A stretch of DNA of 64,000 nt from positions 248,001-312,000 of the forward strand of contig NZ_JALJZX010000003.1 in the NCBI RefSeq assembly GCF_024171485.1, given 5' to 3'. Position 1 is the first letter of the stretch, and each line of letters opens with the position of its first letter. A program made the translations under genes and the position numbers. Below are positions 1-8,441 of the stretch, piece after piece. The notes under the pieces were generated by a model. The model saw only the letters and a program-made list of their open reading frames with translations, was not told the origin of the DNA and ran no database searches. The DNA is from Chryseobacterium sp. HSC-36S06. GTDB taxonomy: Bacteria > Bacteroidota > Bacteroidia > Flavobacteriales > Weeksellaceae.

Positions 1-265
1 TGAAGTGATAATCTTTAGCTTCCGGAAGCGGTTTGCCTTGTTCGGTTGGGAATTTCCAGTCTACAGTTACTGCTGCAGATGTAATGGTAATCCCTCTCTC
101 AGCTTCCTGCTCCATCCAGTCGGTAGTAGCACCACCTTCGTGAGTTTCACCAATTTTGTGATTCTTTCCGGAATAAAATAAAATTCTTTCTGTAGTGGTG
201 GTTTTCCCTGCATCAATGTGAGCAGCGATACCGATGTTTCTTGTAAGTTTAAGATCTCTTGCCAT
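1..265 (-). CDS. fusA: Elongation factor G, N-terminal part (cut by window edge)
   Basis: Only the first 88 residues are inside the window; the rest lies to the left. The start is the ATG at 263-265. The protein opens [20 protein letters not shown] and continues into the GTPase P-loop (AHIDAGKTT) and the switch region [17 protein letters not shown], which is diagnostic of EF-G. It is the ribosomal translocase, using GTP to move tRNA and mRNA after peptide bond formation. It starts 6 bases after the rpsG stop, in the standard str operon order rpsL-rpsG-fusA, so it is cotranscribed from the promoter upstream of rpsL. Confidence 0.97.
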   Translation of the reverse strand, partial: MARDLKLTRNIGIAAHIDAGKTTTTERILFYSGKNHKIGETHEGGATTDWMEQEAERGITITSAAVTVDWKFPTEQGKPLPEAKDYHF

Positions 266-271
266 TTCAGA

Positions 272-748
272 TTAGAATTTAAAGTGTGAAAATGCTTTGT
301 TTGCTTCAGCCATTCTGTGAGTGTCTGTTTTCTTTTTGTAAGCAGCACCTTCTTCTTTAGCAGCAGCGATAACTTCAGCAGCTAATTTCTGAGCCATTGA
401 TTTATCATTTCTTGCTTTAGAATATTTAATTAACCACTTCATTGCCATAGAGATTTTTCTATCTGCACGAATTGGCATTGGGATCTGGAAGTTAGCACCA
501 CCGATTCTGCGTGAACGTACTTCTACGTGCGGCATAACGTTGGTTAAAGCATCTTTCCAGATTTCAAGAGAAGTTTTTTCGTTCTCTCCTTTTTTGCTTT
601 CTACGATATCTAAAGCATCATAGAATATTTTGAATGCTATTGACTTTTTACCGTCAAGCATTAAATTGTTCACAAATCTCGTTACCAGCTGATCATTAAA
701 TTTAGGATCCGGTAACAACGGTCTTTTTTTCGCTTTCGTCTTTCTCAT
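272..748 (-). CDS. rpsG: 30S ribosomal protein S7
   Basis: 158 residues, the usual S7 length. It begins [20 protein letters not shown] and contains the conserved [15 protein letters not shown] segment (about residues 80-94) that contacts 16S rRNA. S7 nucleates assembly of the 30S head and lines the E site. It lies between rpsL (25 bases upstream) and fusA (6 bases downstream) in the str operon. Nothing unusual is seen in the sequence. Confidence 0.98.
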   Translation of the reverse strand: MRKTKAKKRPLLPDPKFNDQLVTRFVNNLMLDGKKSIAFKIFYDALDIVESKKGENEKTSLEIWKDALTNVMPHVEVRSRRIGGANFQIPMPIRADRKISMAMKWLIKYSKARNDKSMAQKLAAEVIAAAKEEGAAYKKKTDTHRMAEANKAFSHFKF

Positions 749-773
749 TGTTTCGTTTCTTTAAAATTAATGA

Positions 774-1187
774 TTACTTTTTCTTTCCTTTTGCAGGTGC
801 TGCAGCTGCCTGACCTGGTTTTGGTCTCTTAGCTCCGTACTTGGATCTTCTTTGAGTTCTTCCGTTTACTCCTGCGGTATCCAAAGCTCCACGAACAATG
901 TGATAACGTACTCCCGGTAGGTCTTTCACCCTTCCTCCGCGTACCAATACTATCGAGTGCTCTTGAAGATTGTGTCCTTCGCCCGGGATATAAGCGTTGA
1001 CTTCTTTACCGTTAGAAAGTCTTACCCTTGCAACTTTTCTAAGTGCAGAGTTAGGTTTCTTAGGTGTGGTAGTATATACTCTTGTACATACACCTCGTCT
1101 TTGTGGACAGGAATCAAGTGCAGCCGATTTACTCTTCTTGGTAAGTGCGACTCTTCCTTTTCTAACTAATTGTTGAATAGTAGGCAT
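774..1187 (-). CDS. rpsL: 30S ribosomal protein S12
   Basis: 137 residues. The sequence contains the near-invariant [19 protein letters not shown] and [13 protein letters not shown] blocks of S12, the decoding-centre protein. The lysines of TPKK (43 and 44) and of GGRVKDLPG, where streptomycin-resistance substitutions usually fall, are wild type. The C-terminal tail is Ala/Lys/Pro rich (about residues 118-137), as in other Bacteroidota. It is the first gene of the str operon, with its promoter 24 bases upstream of the ATG. Confidence 0.98.
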   Translation of the reverse strand: MPTIQQLVRKGRVALTKKSKSAALDSCPQRRGVCTRVYTTTPKKPNSALRKVARVRLSNGKEVNAYIPGEGHNLQEHSIVLVRGGRVKDLPGVRYHIVRGALDTAGVNGRTQRRSKYGAKRPKPGQAAAAPAKGKKK

Positions 1188-1211
1188 TTAATTGCTTTTT
1201 ATTTTAGGGTG

Positions 1212-1241
1212 CAAAAGTAAGTAATATTTTTTAATCTGCAA
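1212..1241 (-). promoter_or_regulatory. Promoter of the rpsL-rpsG-fusA operon
   Basis: On the minus strand a TTG (1241-1239) is followed after exactly 19 bases by TACTTTTG (1219-1212), the Bacteroidota -33/-7 consensus TTG-N19-TAnnTTTG. The region from TTG to the -7 box (TTGCAGATTAAAAAAT then TACTTTTG) is nearly the same as that in front of rpmE2 at 17961-17990. Transcription would start about 20 bases before the rpsL ATG. Confidence 0.8.
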
Positions 1242-1310
1242 TAAGTTGCCGCCAAATATATTTATATTTAAAAGCAAGGTTATCATAATATTACGCTGTG
1301 AAGTTCAATA

Positions 1311-2900
1311 CTATTCAATAATCCTCACTTTCACATTTTTATTCCAGTTAAATTTTCGGATATTGTTTTTTAAAGACTTTTTAATTGCAGGATTAATACA
1401 ATAAACAGTAACATCGGGCTGCGAGACCACTGCATTGCTTTCAATAGTCAGCACAGCGACTTCCTCCCATTCAGCGGGAACAAAGCCCCGAAGCCATTCT
1501 TTATAAACTATTGCAAGCTGATAATTCTGTTCTTTACTATAGTCTCCTACGTACTTACCAAATGAGCGCTCAGAATAATCTGCTCTTTGATTAAACTCCA
1601 TAATTTGTGGTGAACCAAGTCCTACAATATCAAACAAATGAATATCTGTATAGTACGACATCGCTCCGATATCATTAGCCACTACTTTTGTATCATTATA
1701 ATAGGTATGCAAAAATTTGCCTGCCTGTACCTGCTGTTCGTAAATATTTTTCGATCCGTACATTAAAATTTTATGAGAAAAAACCATTTTCGAAAACATC
1801 AGGACGATATTTCCCAAAATCAAAAACGTAAGAATGTAGTTTTTCCTGGAAACCGTTTTAAAATCTTCGAAATAACCGGTAAGTCGCGGCAGGATTAACA
1901 TCGCAAATGCAACCATTAAATAAGCTTCGTACCGTAAAATACTTTTTAAATCAGCAAATACGCTGTGAAGCAATAAAGTTGCAGCCCAGGCAAGCAGAAC
2001 AAAATTTTTCAGATAAAATTCTTGCAAAGATCTTCTTTCTTTGAAATCGGCAAAAATCAAAGCGCCAAGCAATAAGAGCGGAAGAAGACATCTTTTGTAA
2101 AAACTTCGGTTTTGTAGTGCAGAAAGCAATATATCCTTAATCTGCTCGAAAACATTACCTGAGAAATCGATGCGTGCGCCCTTCACTACAACGGAATTCG
2201 GAAACAAGTGACCAGTCTGCTGGTAATTGAAATAACAGAATATCAAAACAGGTCCAAGGCCGAAAATCAGAATTAGAAGTGATTCTCTAAACTTCTTTAG
2301 TAAAGCTAAAAAGAAAGCTACTGAAACAAAATAAAACATCATTTCGAATCGCACTAATCCCAACACCAGAATAGTTCCATAAAAAAAGTAAAGTGAATTT
2401 CTTTTTGTAAAATTGCCAGAAATCCAATCTGTGAAAAAGTAAATATTGAGAATCACCAGCAAGACTTGCATAAGATGCTCCATGCCTGAAAACAACTGAA
2501 GATGAAGAGCTGCCGAAAAAACCGTAAAAAGAACCGATAACAGAATAAAGTTTGTCTTGATCGAGAAACGCCTGAAGTATTTTGTAATAAAACAGAGAAT
2601 TCCAACAGCGCAGAGGAGATTAATAACCAATGGAATCAGGGCAGAATTACCAAAAATCCGCATTAAAACTGAAATTAAAAATGTAAAAACCGGTGATGAA
2701 GACGAGGATGAAAATTCATAAGGCGTCATTCCCCATACTCCATGCAAAGCGAAATTTTTTGCCAAAGCCAGATGAATATAAGCATCATCAAGCAGATAGG
2801 TGAAATTCCACTCTGTTTTGGAGGTCATTATTACAAAATAAATGATGCAGAGGCCAAAAAAAACTGCGGCTGATACAAGGAAATTCTTCATTTTAATCAT
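1311..2900 (-). CDS. GT-C-like membrane glycosyltransferase
   Basis: 529 residues with about ten or more hydrophobic segments between residues 5 and 375 and a soluble C-terminal tail of about 150. After the first membrane segment comes LLDDAYIHLALAKNFALHG (about residues 36-54), the acidic loop-1 motif (DDAY) of GT-C glycosyltransferases that use lipid-phosphate sugar donors. The C-terminal part has ANDIGAMSYYTDIHLFDIVG, a pattern common in bacterial GT-C proteins of the AftB-like group. By inference it transfers a sugar from a polyprenyl-phosphate donor on the periplasmic side. ATGs at residues 1 and 4 (position 2891) are both possible starts. It lies 10 bases after the next GT-C-like gene in the same direction, so the two probably form an operon. 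The acceptor is unknown. Confidence 0.65.
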   Translation of the reverse strand: MIKMKNFLVSAAVFFGLCIIYFVIMTSKTEWNFTYLLDDAYIHLALAKNFALHGVWGMTPYEFSSSSSSPVFTFLISVLMRIFGNSALIPLVINLLCAVGILCFITKYFRRFSIKTNFILLSVLFTVFSAALHLQLFSGMEHLMQVLLVILNIYFFTDWISGNFTKRNSLYFFYGTILVLGLVRFEMMFYFVSVAFFLALLKKFRESLLILIFGLGPVLIFCYFNYQQTGHLFPNSVVVKGARIDFSGNVFEQIKDILLSALQNRSFYKRCLLPLLLLGALIFADFKERRSLQEFYLKNFVLLAWAATLLLHSVFADLKSILRYEAYLMVAFAMLILPRLTGYFEDFKTVSRKNYILTFLILGNIVLMFSKMVFSHKILMYGSKNIYEQQVQAGKFLHTYYNDTKVVANDIGAMSYYTDIHLFDIVGLGSPQIMEFNQRADYSERSFGKYVGDYSKEQNYQLAIVYKEWLRGFVPAEWEEVAVLTIESNAVVSQPDVTVYCINPAIKKSLKNNIRKFNWNKNVKVRIIE

Positions 2901-2910
2901 ACATTTAGTC

Positions 2911-4281
2911 TTACTTCAACATCAGCTGAGAAGTATATAAAACTTTACTTTTATCTTTAATGGTATCATATTTCAGCCACTTAATCTGTGGATTTACGGT
3001 TCCACCGATCGACTGCTTCCACTCTCCTTTCTGACCGCTGGTATGTTGGTAATTAAAAGTCTTATTGATTACAGGAATATGATAAACAGTTACATTCTGT
3101 ACGGTTTTTTCGTCATCAAAAAGATAAATTTTATCTTTAAATTTCAGCATCTGCGGCTCAATAATACTTTTGTTTCTCAGATAGTTTGATGGATTTTTTA
3201 AACTGTACACCGTTAAAAACAGCAGAAAGAAACAACCTAATCCGAAAATAAATCTGTCGGATCTTAAATTCTTAAAATAAATAACCAGAAAAGAAAAGAA
3301 CAAACAAAAGTTAGCCGCTGCAAGCATCCTTACATTCATTTCTTCGATCTGCTGGAAAAGGCCCGAAATAAAAAGCGTAACTGTATATACTGCAGCTATA
3401 ATCCATAACAGATAGTGAAACTCCAACTGGAGCAATGCTTTTTTCTGCCGGACTAACCTGATGATATATCTCAGAAGCAGCAAATCAAAAATCATCAGAC
3501 CCACCTGAAAACCAATACTTATAAAACTGTTGGAAGCCGGTTTAATCCCAATAAAAGGATCAGTCACATTCGCCATCGCCAAAAAATTCCGTAATAAGTA
3601 TATCGGATGGATCTGTGCCGGAGCTCCACGAAGATGTTCGCCTGTGAAACTTCCAAAATTAAAGTGGTTAAAACTTAAATATAACCCAATTCCCAGCCCA
3701 GCAACTATTAAAACCTGCAAAAAATCCTTTTGGACCTCAGAATATTTTTTCTTCAGAATCATCCATAACCAGAAAACTCCAATACCCATATATATGTAGA
3801 TACCTGAATAACGAACGGCAAAAAGAAGTAATAATAGGGCAGAGGTAAAAAAAACGAACTGTTTAGAAGCAATTTTCTCACTGATTCTTTCATGAAAAAA
3901 ATAAATCAGAAAGTATAATAAAAAAATGAAAGGTCCTTCTGATACAACAAGATTCATAGCAAAGAAGAGCGTTTTACCTGTAAAAAGCAATACGGTTTCT
4001 CGGAAATAAAACTTTCTGAAATACGAAAAGAGCAGGAGCAAAATAACCATAAAAATATTCAGCATCTTGCCAGCCCAAAAATAGTCCTGAAAAAAAGTAT
4101 AAAAAATCTTAATTAGAACCGGAAAACCCAACGGAAAAAGATTGGTTTCTATTCCTGGTAAATCCGACGCAATCCCAAAATAAGAAAGGCTGTCGGCGCC
4201 GATTCCGCCAGTAGGCAGAAAAAAAGACTGAAAAAAATAAATGACAGTTACTGCAACAGCCAAATACACATATTTCCTCAT
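2911..4281 (-). CDS. Polytopic membrane protein, probable GT-C-type glycosyltransferase
   Basis: 456 residues from the ATG at 4281. A longer frame reaches 4377, but it would run through the -7 box of the divergent gene at 4355-4362, so the downstream start MRKYVYLAVAV is preferred. About ten to eleven transmembrane segments are visible. After the first, GGIGADSLSYFGIASDLPG carries the acidic loop-1 position typical of GT-C enzymes. No closer family can be named. It precedes the DDAY-type protein by 10 bases, so the two are likely partners in glycan or lipid glycosylation. Confidence 0.55.
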   Translation of the reverse strand: MRKYVYLAVAVTVIYFFQSFFLPTGGIGADSLSYFGIASDLPGIETNLFPLGFPVLIKIFYTFFQDYFWAGKMLNIFMVILLLLFSYFRKFYFRETVLLFTGKTLFFAMNLVVSEGPFIFLLYFLIYFFHERISEKIASKQFVFFTSALLLLLFAVRYSGIYIYMGIGVFWLWMILKKKYSEVQKDFLQVLIVAGLGIGLYLSFNHFNFGSFTGEHLRGAPAQIHPIYLLRNFLAMANVTDPFIGIKPASNSFISIGFQVGLMIFDLLLLRYIIRLVRQKKALLQLEFHYLLWIIAAVYTVTLFISGLFQQIEEMNVRMLAAANFCLFFSFLVIYFKNLRSDRFIFGLGCFFLLFLTVYSLKNPSNYLRNKSIIEPQMLKFKDKIYLFDDEKTVQNVTVYHIPVINKTFNYQHTSGQKGEWKQSIGGTVNPQIKWLKYDTIKDKSKVLYTSQLMLK

Positions 4282-4354
4282 AGCAGCATAAATGTTCTTC
4301 TGCACAAATATGCAAATTTTTATTATCGTAACCGGTGTATTATAAGTTTTAATA

Positions 4355-4362
4355 TATATTTG
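4355..4362 (+). promoter_or_regulatory. -7 promoter box upstream of the LRR protein gene
   Basis: TATATTTG matches the Bacteroidota -7 consensus TAnnTTTG and lies 23 bases before the GTG start at 4386. No clear TTG is seen at the -33 distance. Confidence 0.5.
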
Positions 4363-4385
4363 TAATCCAAAAAACACACAATCTG

Positions 4386-6017
4386 GTGAAAAAACTACTC
4401 TTTTTTCTATTCTTGTCGCAGCTATGTTTCTCCCAGAAGTGGAGCATTTCTTTTGCAGAGAGAAGTGCGCTTGTCAATATATATAACACCAATGATGGGG
4501 AACACTGGAGCCAGACTTGGGACCTGGAAAAAGACCCCAAAAACTGGTACGGCGTAAAAATTAAAAACGGAAATGTCATCGAAATCAACCTTCGCGGCAA
4601 TGCGCTGAAGGGCAATTTTCCCACTTCCCTTTCAACATTTTCAAAACTTCAGAAACTCGATTTAAGTTCCAACCAAATTACTGGCGAAATCGCACCTTCG
4701 GTATCTTCCCTCAGCAGTTTGTTAAGACTCGACATCAGCAACAACCGTTTAACAGGAGATCCCACAGCAGCTATTCTGCCGCTCTCGAATCTTCAGGAAC
4801 TTTCTGTGGGAAATAATGAGTTTACCTTTGGTGATATTGATACTTTTCTGCAGAATTTTAGCGGGCTCAAAGTTTTAGACCTGTCAAAAATCGGCCTCAA
4901 TTCAGTTCCTCAGAAAATTTCTTCACTCACCAATCTGGAATCGCTTAATGTAAGCAACAACAGTATTTCCCAAAATTTCAGCAACTTATCAAATATGATA
5001 AAACTTACGGAATTGAATCTCGCCGGAAATCAGCTTACAAAGATCCCCTCCGAACTTTCTTCTTTAAGCGCTTTAATTTCCCTGAATGTGAGCCATAATC
5101 TTTTTTCCAACAACTATTCATCAGTTTTATCGAACCTGAAGAATCTTGAGTGGCTTTCGCTGCAGAGCAATCAGATTACGACTTTCCCCACCGAATTAGG
5201 GCAATTAAAAAAATTAGTACACCTCAATATTGCAGACAATAAAATTTCCGGTGGTTTTGAAAGTCTGGTGCCATTAAGTAAACTCGAGCAGATTTACCTT
5301 GATAAAAACCTTATTTCTGGCAGCTTTCCTTCAGCATTGCTCCAGCTGAATCAACTTCAAATGCTTTCCCTGACCGGAAACCAGCTTTCCGGAGAAATTC
5401 CCGCAAATATCCCTCAGCTCACGTTTCTTGAAAATAACAGGTTTACGAAACAGGAAATCAAAAACTTCATGGTGCAGGAAAAAAACCTTGCACTTTTCAC
5501 CTATTCGCCTCAAAGATATGATGAAGCAAAAACGGTTTACGCGGACTTGGGAAACTCAGCAACATTACCTCAATCACTTACCGGCGACGGTTATCAGTTC
5601 GCCTGGTTTAAAAATCTGGATGAGAAAACCACAACTACTGCAGAAAGTTTTTATATAAGCAACGTGGAAGATGAGGATTTTGATGAATATACCTGTGAAG
5701 CCTACGTTTTTGAAAAATTGCCTGCCGAACTTATGGAAATTTCATTTTTCCGCGAACCGGTAACGCTCGTGAAAAATCTAGGTACAGAGGAAGTAAGCGG
5801 CGGCTTAACTGTATATCCGAACCCTGCAAAAGATTTCATCAACGTAAAGTCGACCAGATCCAGGGTTGAAAACATTTTCATCTTTGATCTCAGCGGAAAA
5901 CTAATTCTCACCTCCAAAGATTTAAGGATTAATGTTGCGCCTTTACCGGGTGCTGCCTACATCATTTCTGTGAAAACTCCCGAAGGTTTAAAATCATTCA
6001 AATTCATTAAATACTAA
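4386..6017 (+). CDS. Secreted leucine-rich-repeat protein with T9SS C-terminal sorting domain
   Basis: 543 residues. The start is GTG, giving MKKLLFFLFLSQLCFSQ, a signal peptide of about 17 residues. Residues about 60-375 hold roughly a dozen leucine-rich repeats with the LxxLDLSSNxITGxIP pattern familiar from plant-type extracellular LRRs. Residues about 385-465 look like an Ig-like module (AWFKN, then DEDFDEYTCEAYV). Residues 474-543 (starting LTVYPNPAKDFINV) are a type A T9SS sorting domain. By inference it is secreted across the outer membrane by the type IX system and attached to the surface or released. The ligand is unknown. It is a single gene, divergent from the GT-C-like pair. Confidence 0.85.
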   Translation: MKKLLFFLFLSQLCFSQKWSISFAERSALVNIYNTNDGEHWSQTWDLEKDPKNWYGVKIKNGNVIEINLRGNALKGNFPTSLSTFSKLQKLDLSSNQITGEIAPSVSSLSSLLRLDISNNRLTGDPTAAILPLSNLQELSVGNNEFTFGDIDTFLQNFSGLKVLDLSKIGLNSVPQKISSLTNLESLNVSNNSISQNFSNLSNMIKLTELNLAGNQLTKIPSELSSLSALISLNVSHNLFSNNYSSVLSNLKNLEWLSLQSNQITTFPTELGQLKKLVHLNIADNKISGGFESLVPLSKLEQIYLDKNLISGSFPSALLQLNQLQMLSLTGNQLSGEIPANIPQLTFLENNRFTKQEIKNFMVQEKNLALFTYSPQRYDEAKTVYADLGNSATLPQSLTGDGYQFAWFKNLDEKTTTTAESFYISNVEDEDFDEYTCEAYVFEKLPAELMEISFFREPVTLVKNLGTEEVSGGLTVYPNPAKDFINVKSTRSRVENIFIFDLSGKLILTSKDLRINVAPLPGAAYIISVKTPEGLKSFKFIKY

Positions 6018-6082
6018 GCGGAAAAGATTTGTGAGATAGTCAATCTCAATCGTTGAAATTTTTTATTGAGTTTATAGTTTCT

Positions 6083-6090
6083 TACTTTTG
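6083..6090 (+). promoter_or_regulatory. -7 promoter box of dps
   Basis: TACTTTTG (TAnnTTTG) sits 16 bases before the dps ATG. A TTG at 6066-6068 is only 14 bases upstream of it, closer than the usual 17-23, so the -33 element is uncertain. Confidence 0.5.
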
Positions 6091-6106
6091 TATAAAGTAA
6101 AAAATT

Positions 6107-6583
6107 ATGATAAACGCTAACATTATCGGTTTAAGCGAGACCAACTGCAACAAAATTTCTGAAAAACTAAACCAGCTTCTGGCCAACTATTCGGTATTTT
6201 ATCAAAATACACGAGGTGCACACTGGAACATCAAGGGAAATGATTTTTTCACCCTTCATCCGAAATTTGAAGAACTCTATAATAATCTTGTTCTGAAGAT
6301 CGATGAGATTGCAGAAAGAGTACTAACACTGGGCGCTACACCGCACCACAACTATTCTGATTATCTTACCCTATCGACCATCAAAGAAAGCAAGGAAGTT
6401 TCTGACGGGACGAAATGTGTTGAAAATATTCTGGCATCGTTTAAAATTGTGATTGACCTGCAGCGTGAACTTCTAGACATTACAGGAGAGGCCGGCGACG
6501 AAGGTACCAACTCCCAAATGAGCGACTACATTACCGAGCAGGAAAAAGAAGTTTGGATGTATAACTCGTATCTCGGGAAATAG
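6107..6583 (+). CDS. dps: Dps-family ferritin-like DNA protection protein
   Basis: 158 residues, the family length. Ferroxidase ligands are in place at the Dps inter-subunit site: H39 (in GAHWNIKG), H51, D66 and E70 (KIDEIAER), with the 12/15/4 spacing of Listeria Dps. By family knowledge it forms a dodecamer that oxidises Fe(II) with peroxide, stores iron and shields DNA. There is no long basic N-terminal tail, so direct DNA binding through a tail is not evident. It is monocistronic, with its own -7 box (6083-6090) and terminator (6603-6630). Confidence 0.93.
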   Translation: MINANIIGLSETNCNKISEKLNQLLANYSVFYQNTRGAHWNIKGNDFFTLHPKFEELYNNLVLKIDEIAERVLTLGATPHHNYSDYLTLSTIKESKEVSDGTKCVENILASFKIVIDLQRELLDITGEAGDEGTNSQMSDYITEQEKEVWMYNSYLGK

Positions 6584-6602
6584 CAAACCGCTTATCTCCT
6601 CT

Positions 6603-6630
6603 AAAAATCGTCTTATAAAAGGCGATTTTT
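6603..6630 (+). terminator. Terminator downstream of dps
   Basis: A 12-bp stem with one G-T pair (AAAAATCGTCTT / AAGGCGATTTTT), an ATAA loop and a T run. It lies 20 bases after the dps stop. Confidence 0.8.
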
Positions 6631-6643
6631 TGTTTTGAATCTT

Positions 6644-6651
6644 TACATTTG
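6644..6651 (+). promoter_or_regulatory. -7 promoter box of pncB
   Basis: TACATTTG matches TAnnTTTG and lies 19 bases before the ATG at 6671. It sits downstream of the alternative TTG start at 6635, so it decides in favour of 6671 as the real start. Confidence 0.55.
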
Positions 6652-6670
6652 TTTAAAGAAATTTCTAAAA

Positions 6671-7849
6671 ATGAGCGAAGTCCGGTTAAAATCAATCCTC
6701 GACAACGATTTTTATAAGATCACGATGCAGAATGCTGTGGTGAAACTTTTTCCTAACGAAAAGGTGCAGTACAGTTTCATTAACCGCGGAAAACACCATT
6801 TCCCCGCAGGTTTTGACCTTGAACTTCGCAAAGCGGTGAATGCCATGGCAGAAATGAAACTCACCAAAGAAGAAAAGGAATTTCTGCGTGTCACCTGTCC
6901 TTATCTGGATTTACCTTACCTCGATTTTCTAGCAGGTTACCATTACGACCCTTCGGAAGTTCACATCGTTCAGGCGGGAAATGATCTGGAAGTTACAGTT
7001 GTGGGCGAATGGTACCGTACGATTTTATGGGAAGTTCCGCTTCTGGCTCTGATTTCTGAACTGCATTATGTGATGAACGGTATGGAAAGGGATTCTGACC
7101 AAACTGTGGTTCAAAACACCCTGAACAAAGCCAAAGAACTTGATGACTTGGGAGTTAATTTCGCGGAATTTGGTACGCGTCGCAGACATTCTTATCAGGT
7201 ACACGATTTAGTGGTAAACGCATTGACACAAAATAAATCATCAAAATTTACCGGTTCATCAAACGTACATTTTGCGATGAAATACGGAGTGAAACCTATC
7301 GGAACGCACGCTCACGAATGGTTTATGTTCCATGCTGCAGAATATGGATTCAAGATGGCGAATTCGCTTTCTCTCGAGCATTGGGTTGATGTCTACCGCG
7401 GGGATTTGGGAGTGGCACTTTCGGACACTTATACTACCGAGGTTTTCTTCGAACAGTTCGACAAAAAATTTGCAAAGCTTTTTGATGGTGTACGTCACGA
7501 CAGCGGAGAACCCATTGAATTTACCGAAAAAACCATTGCGCATTACGAGAAAAACGGAATTAATCCCCTATTCAAATATATCATTTTCTCCGACGGTTTA
7601 AACCTTGAAAAAGTTGCTGAAATTACAGCCGCCTGTAAAGGAAAAATCGGAATTTCCTTCGGAATTGGAACCAACCTTACCAATGATGTCGGTGTAAAAC
7701 CAATGAATATTGTCATGAAACTCATCGCAGCGCAGTCGGTTAACGGAGAGTGGATTCCTACCGTAAAACTTTCAGATGAACACGGAAAATATACCGGGGA
7801 TCCTAAAATGATTGAATTGGCAAAAGAATTTCTAAGGATTAAAGATTAG
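6671..7849 (+). CDS. pncB: Nicotinate phosphoribosyltransferase
   Basis: 392 residues from MSEVRLKSILDNDFYKITMQ, typical of PncB. It converts nicotinate and PRPP, with ATP hydrolysis, to nicotinate mononucleotide in the NAD salvage (Preiss-Handler) pathway. Visible family blocks are FINRGKHHFPAGFD, FGTRRRHSYQVHDLV, SSNVHFAMKYGVKPIGTHAH (containing the histidine region phosphorylated in PncB) and the PRPP-site SFGIGTNLTND near the C-terminus. It appears to be transcribed alone. Confidence 0.95.
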   Translation: MSEVRLKSILDNDFYKITMQNAVVKLFPNEKVQYSFINRGKHHFPAGFDLELRKAVNAMAEMKLTKEEKEFLRVTCPYLDLPYLDFLAGYHYDPSEVHIVQAGNDLEVTVVGEWYRTILWEVPLLALISELHYVMNGMERDSDQTVVQNTLNKAKELDDLGVNFAEFGTRRRHSYQVHDLVVNALTQNKSSKFTGSSNVHFAMKYGVKPIGTHAHEWFMFHAAEYGFKMANSLSLEHWVDVYRGDLGVALSDTYTTEVFFEQFDKKFAKLFDGVRHDSGEPIEFTEKTIAHYEKNGINPLFKYIIFSDGLNLEKVAEITAACKGKIGISFGIGTNLTNDVGVKPMNIVMKLIAAQSVNGEWIPTVKLSDEHGKYTGDPKMIELAKEFLRIKD

Positions 7850-7902
7850 ATTTCTCTCAGGTAAATAATTTTTGCGAGTCTAAAAATTTAAAAACCAGAC
7901 CC

Positions 7903-8391
7903 ATGAAAAAACTATTTTGTCTTCTTATCCTCTCTGTTTTTGTAATTTCCTGTAATGTACAAAACACAGTTCCGAAAAACACCGCTTCCGAACCTGAATT
8001 CAGCCAGAAACTCGCAGATTCTTTAGGTGCGGATCAGCGCGGGATGAAAAATTACATGCTGGTAATCTTAAAAACGGGACCTAAAGATGCCGTGATAACT
8101 GATAGAAAAGAAAGAGAAGAACTCTTCAAAGGTCACTTCTCTAATATGACCGAAATGGAAAAAATGGGAATCCTTAAAATTGCCGGACCTTTTGCCACTA
8201 AAAATGATCTGGGATACAGAGGAATCTTTTTGCTCGACGTGAAAACCGAGGAAGAAGCCAAATCCATTCTGCAGAATGATCCTACAATAAAATCCGGGGT
8301 CTTTACAGTCGAAATCCTGCCTTGGTATGGATCCGCAGCTATTCCTATGCATTTGAAATATCATAAACAGATCTCGAAAGAGACGCCTTAA
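7903..8391 (+). CDS. YCII-domain lipoprotein
   Basis: 162 residues. MKKLFCLLILSVFVISCNVQ is a lipoprotein signal with lipobox VISC (Cys about residue 17). The mature part from about residue 48 (KNYMLVILKTGPKDA) to about 145 resembles the YCII/YciI fold: a short ferredoxin-like alpha-beta domain with LKIAGPFA and FLLDVKTEEEAKSILQNDP. Enzymatic activity of such extracytoplasmic YCII proteins is not established. It lies between pncB and rmuC without overlap; the role is unknown. Confidence 0.7.
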   Translation: MKKLFCLLILSVFVISCNVQNTVPKNTASEPEFSQKLADSLGADQRGMKNYMLVILKTGPKDAVITDRKEREELFKGHFSNMTEMEKMGILKIAGPFATKNDLGYRGIFLLDVKTEEEAKSILQNDPTIKSGVFTVEILPWYGSAAIPMHLKYHKQISKETP

Positions 8392-8441
8392 AACTTTCCC
8401 ACAACAGATCAAATCACCTTTTTTCTTCCTATTTTTGAAAT

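Noticed and set aside
4282-4377. Upstream extension of the membrane protein gene at 2911-4281
   Set aside because: It would overlap the promoter of the divergent LRR gene and adds a polar stretch before a natural signal-like start.
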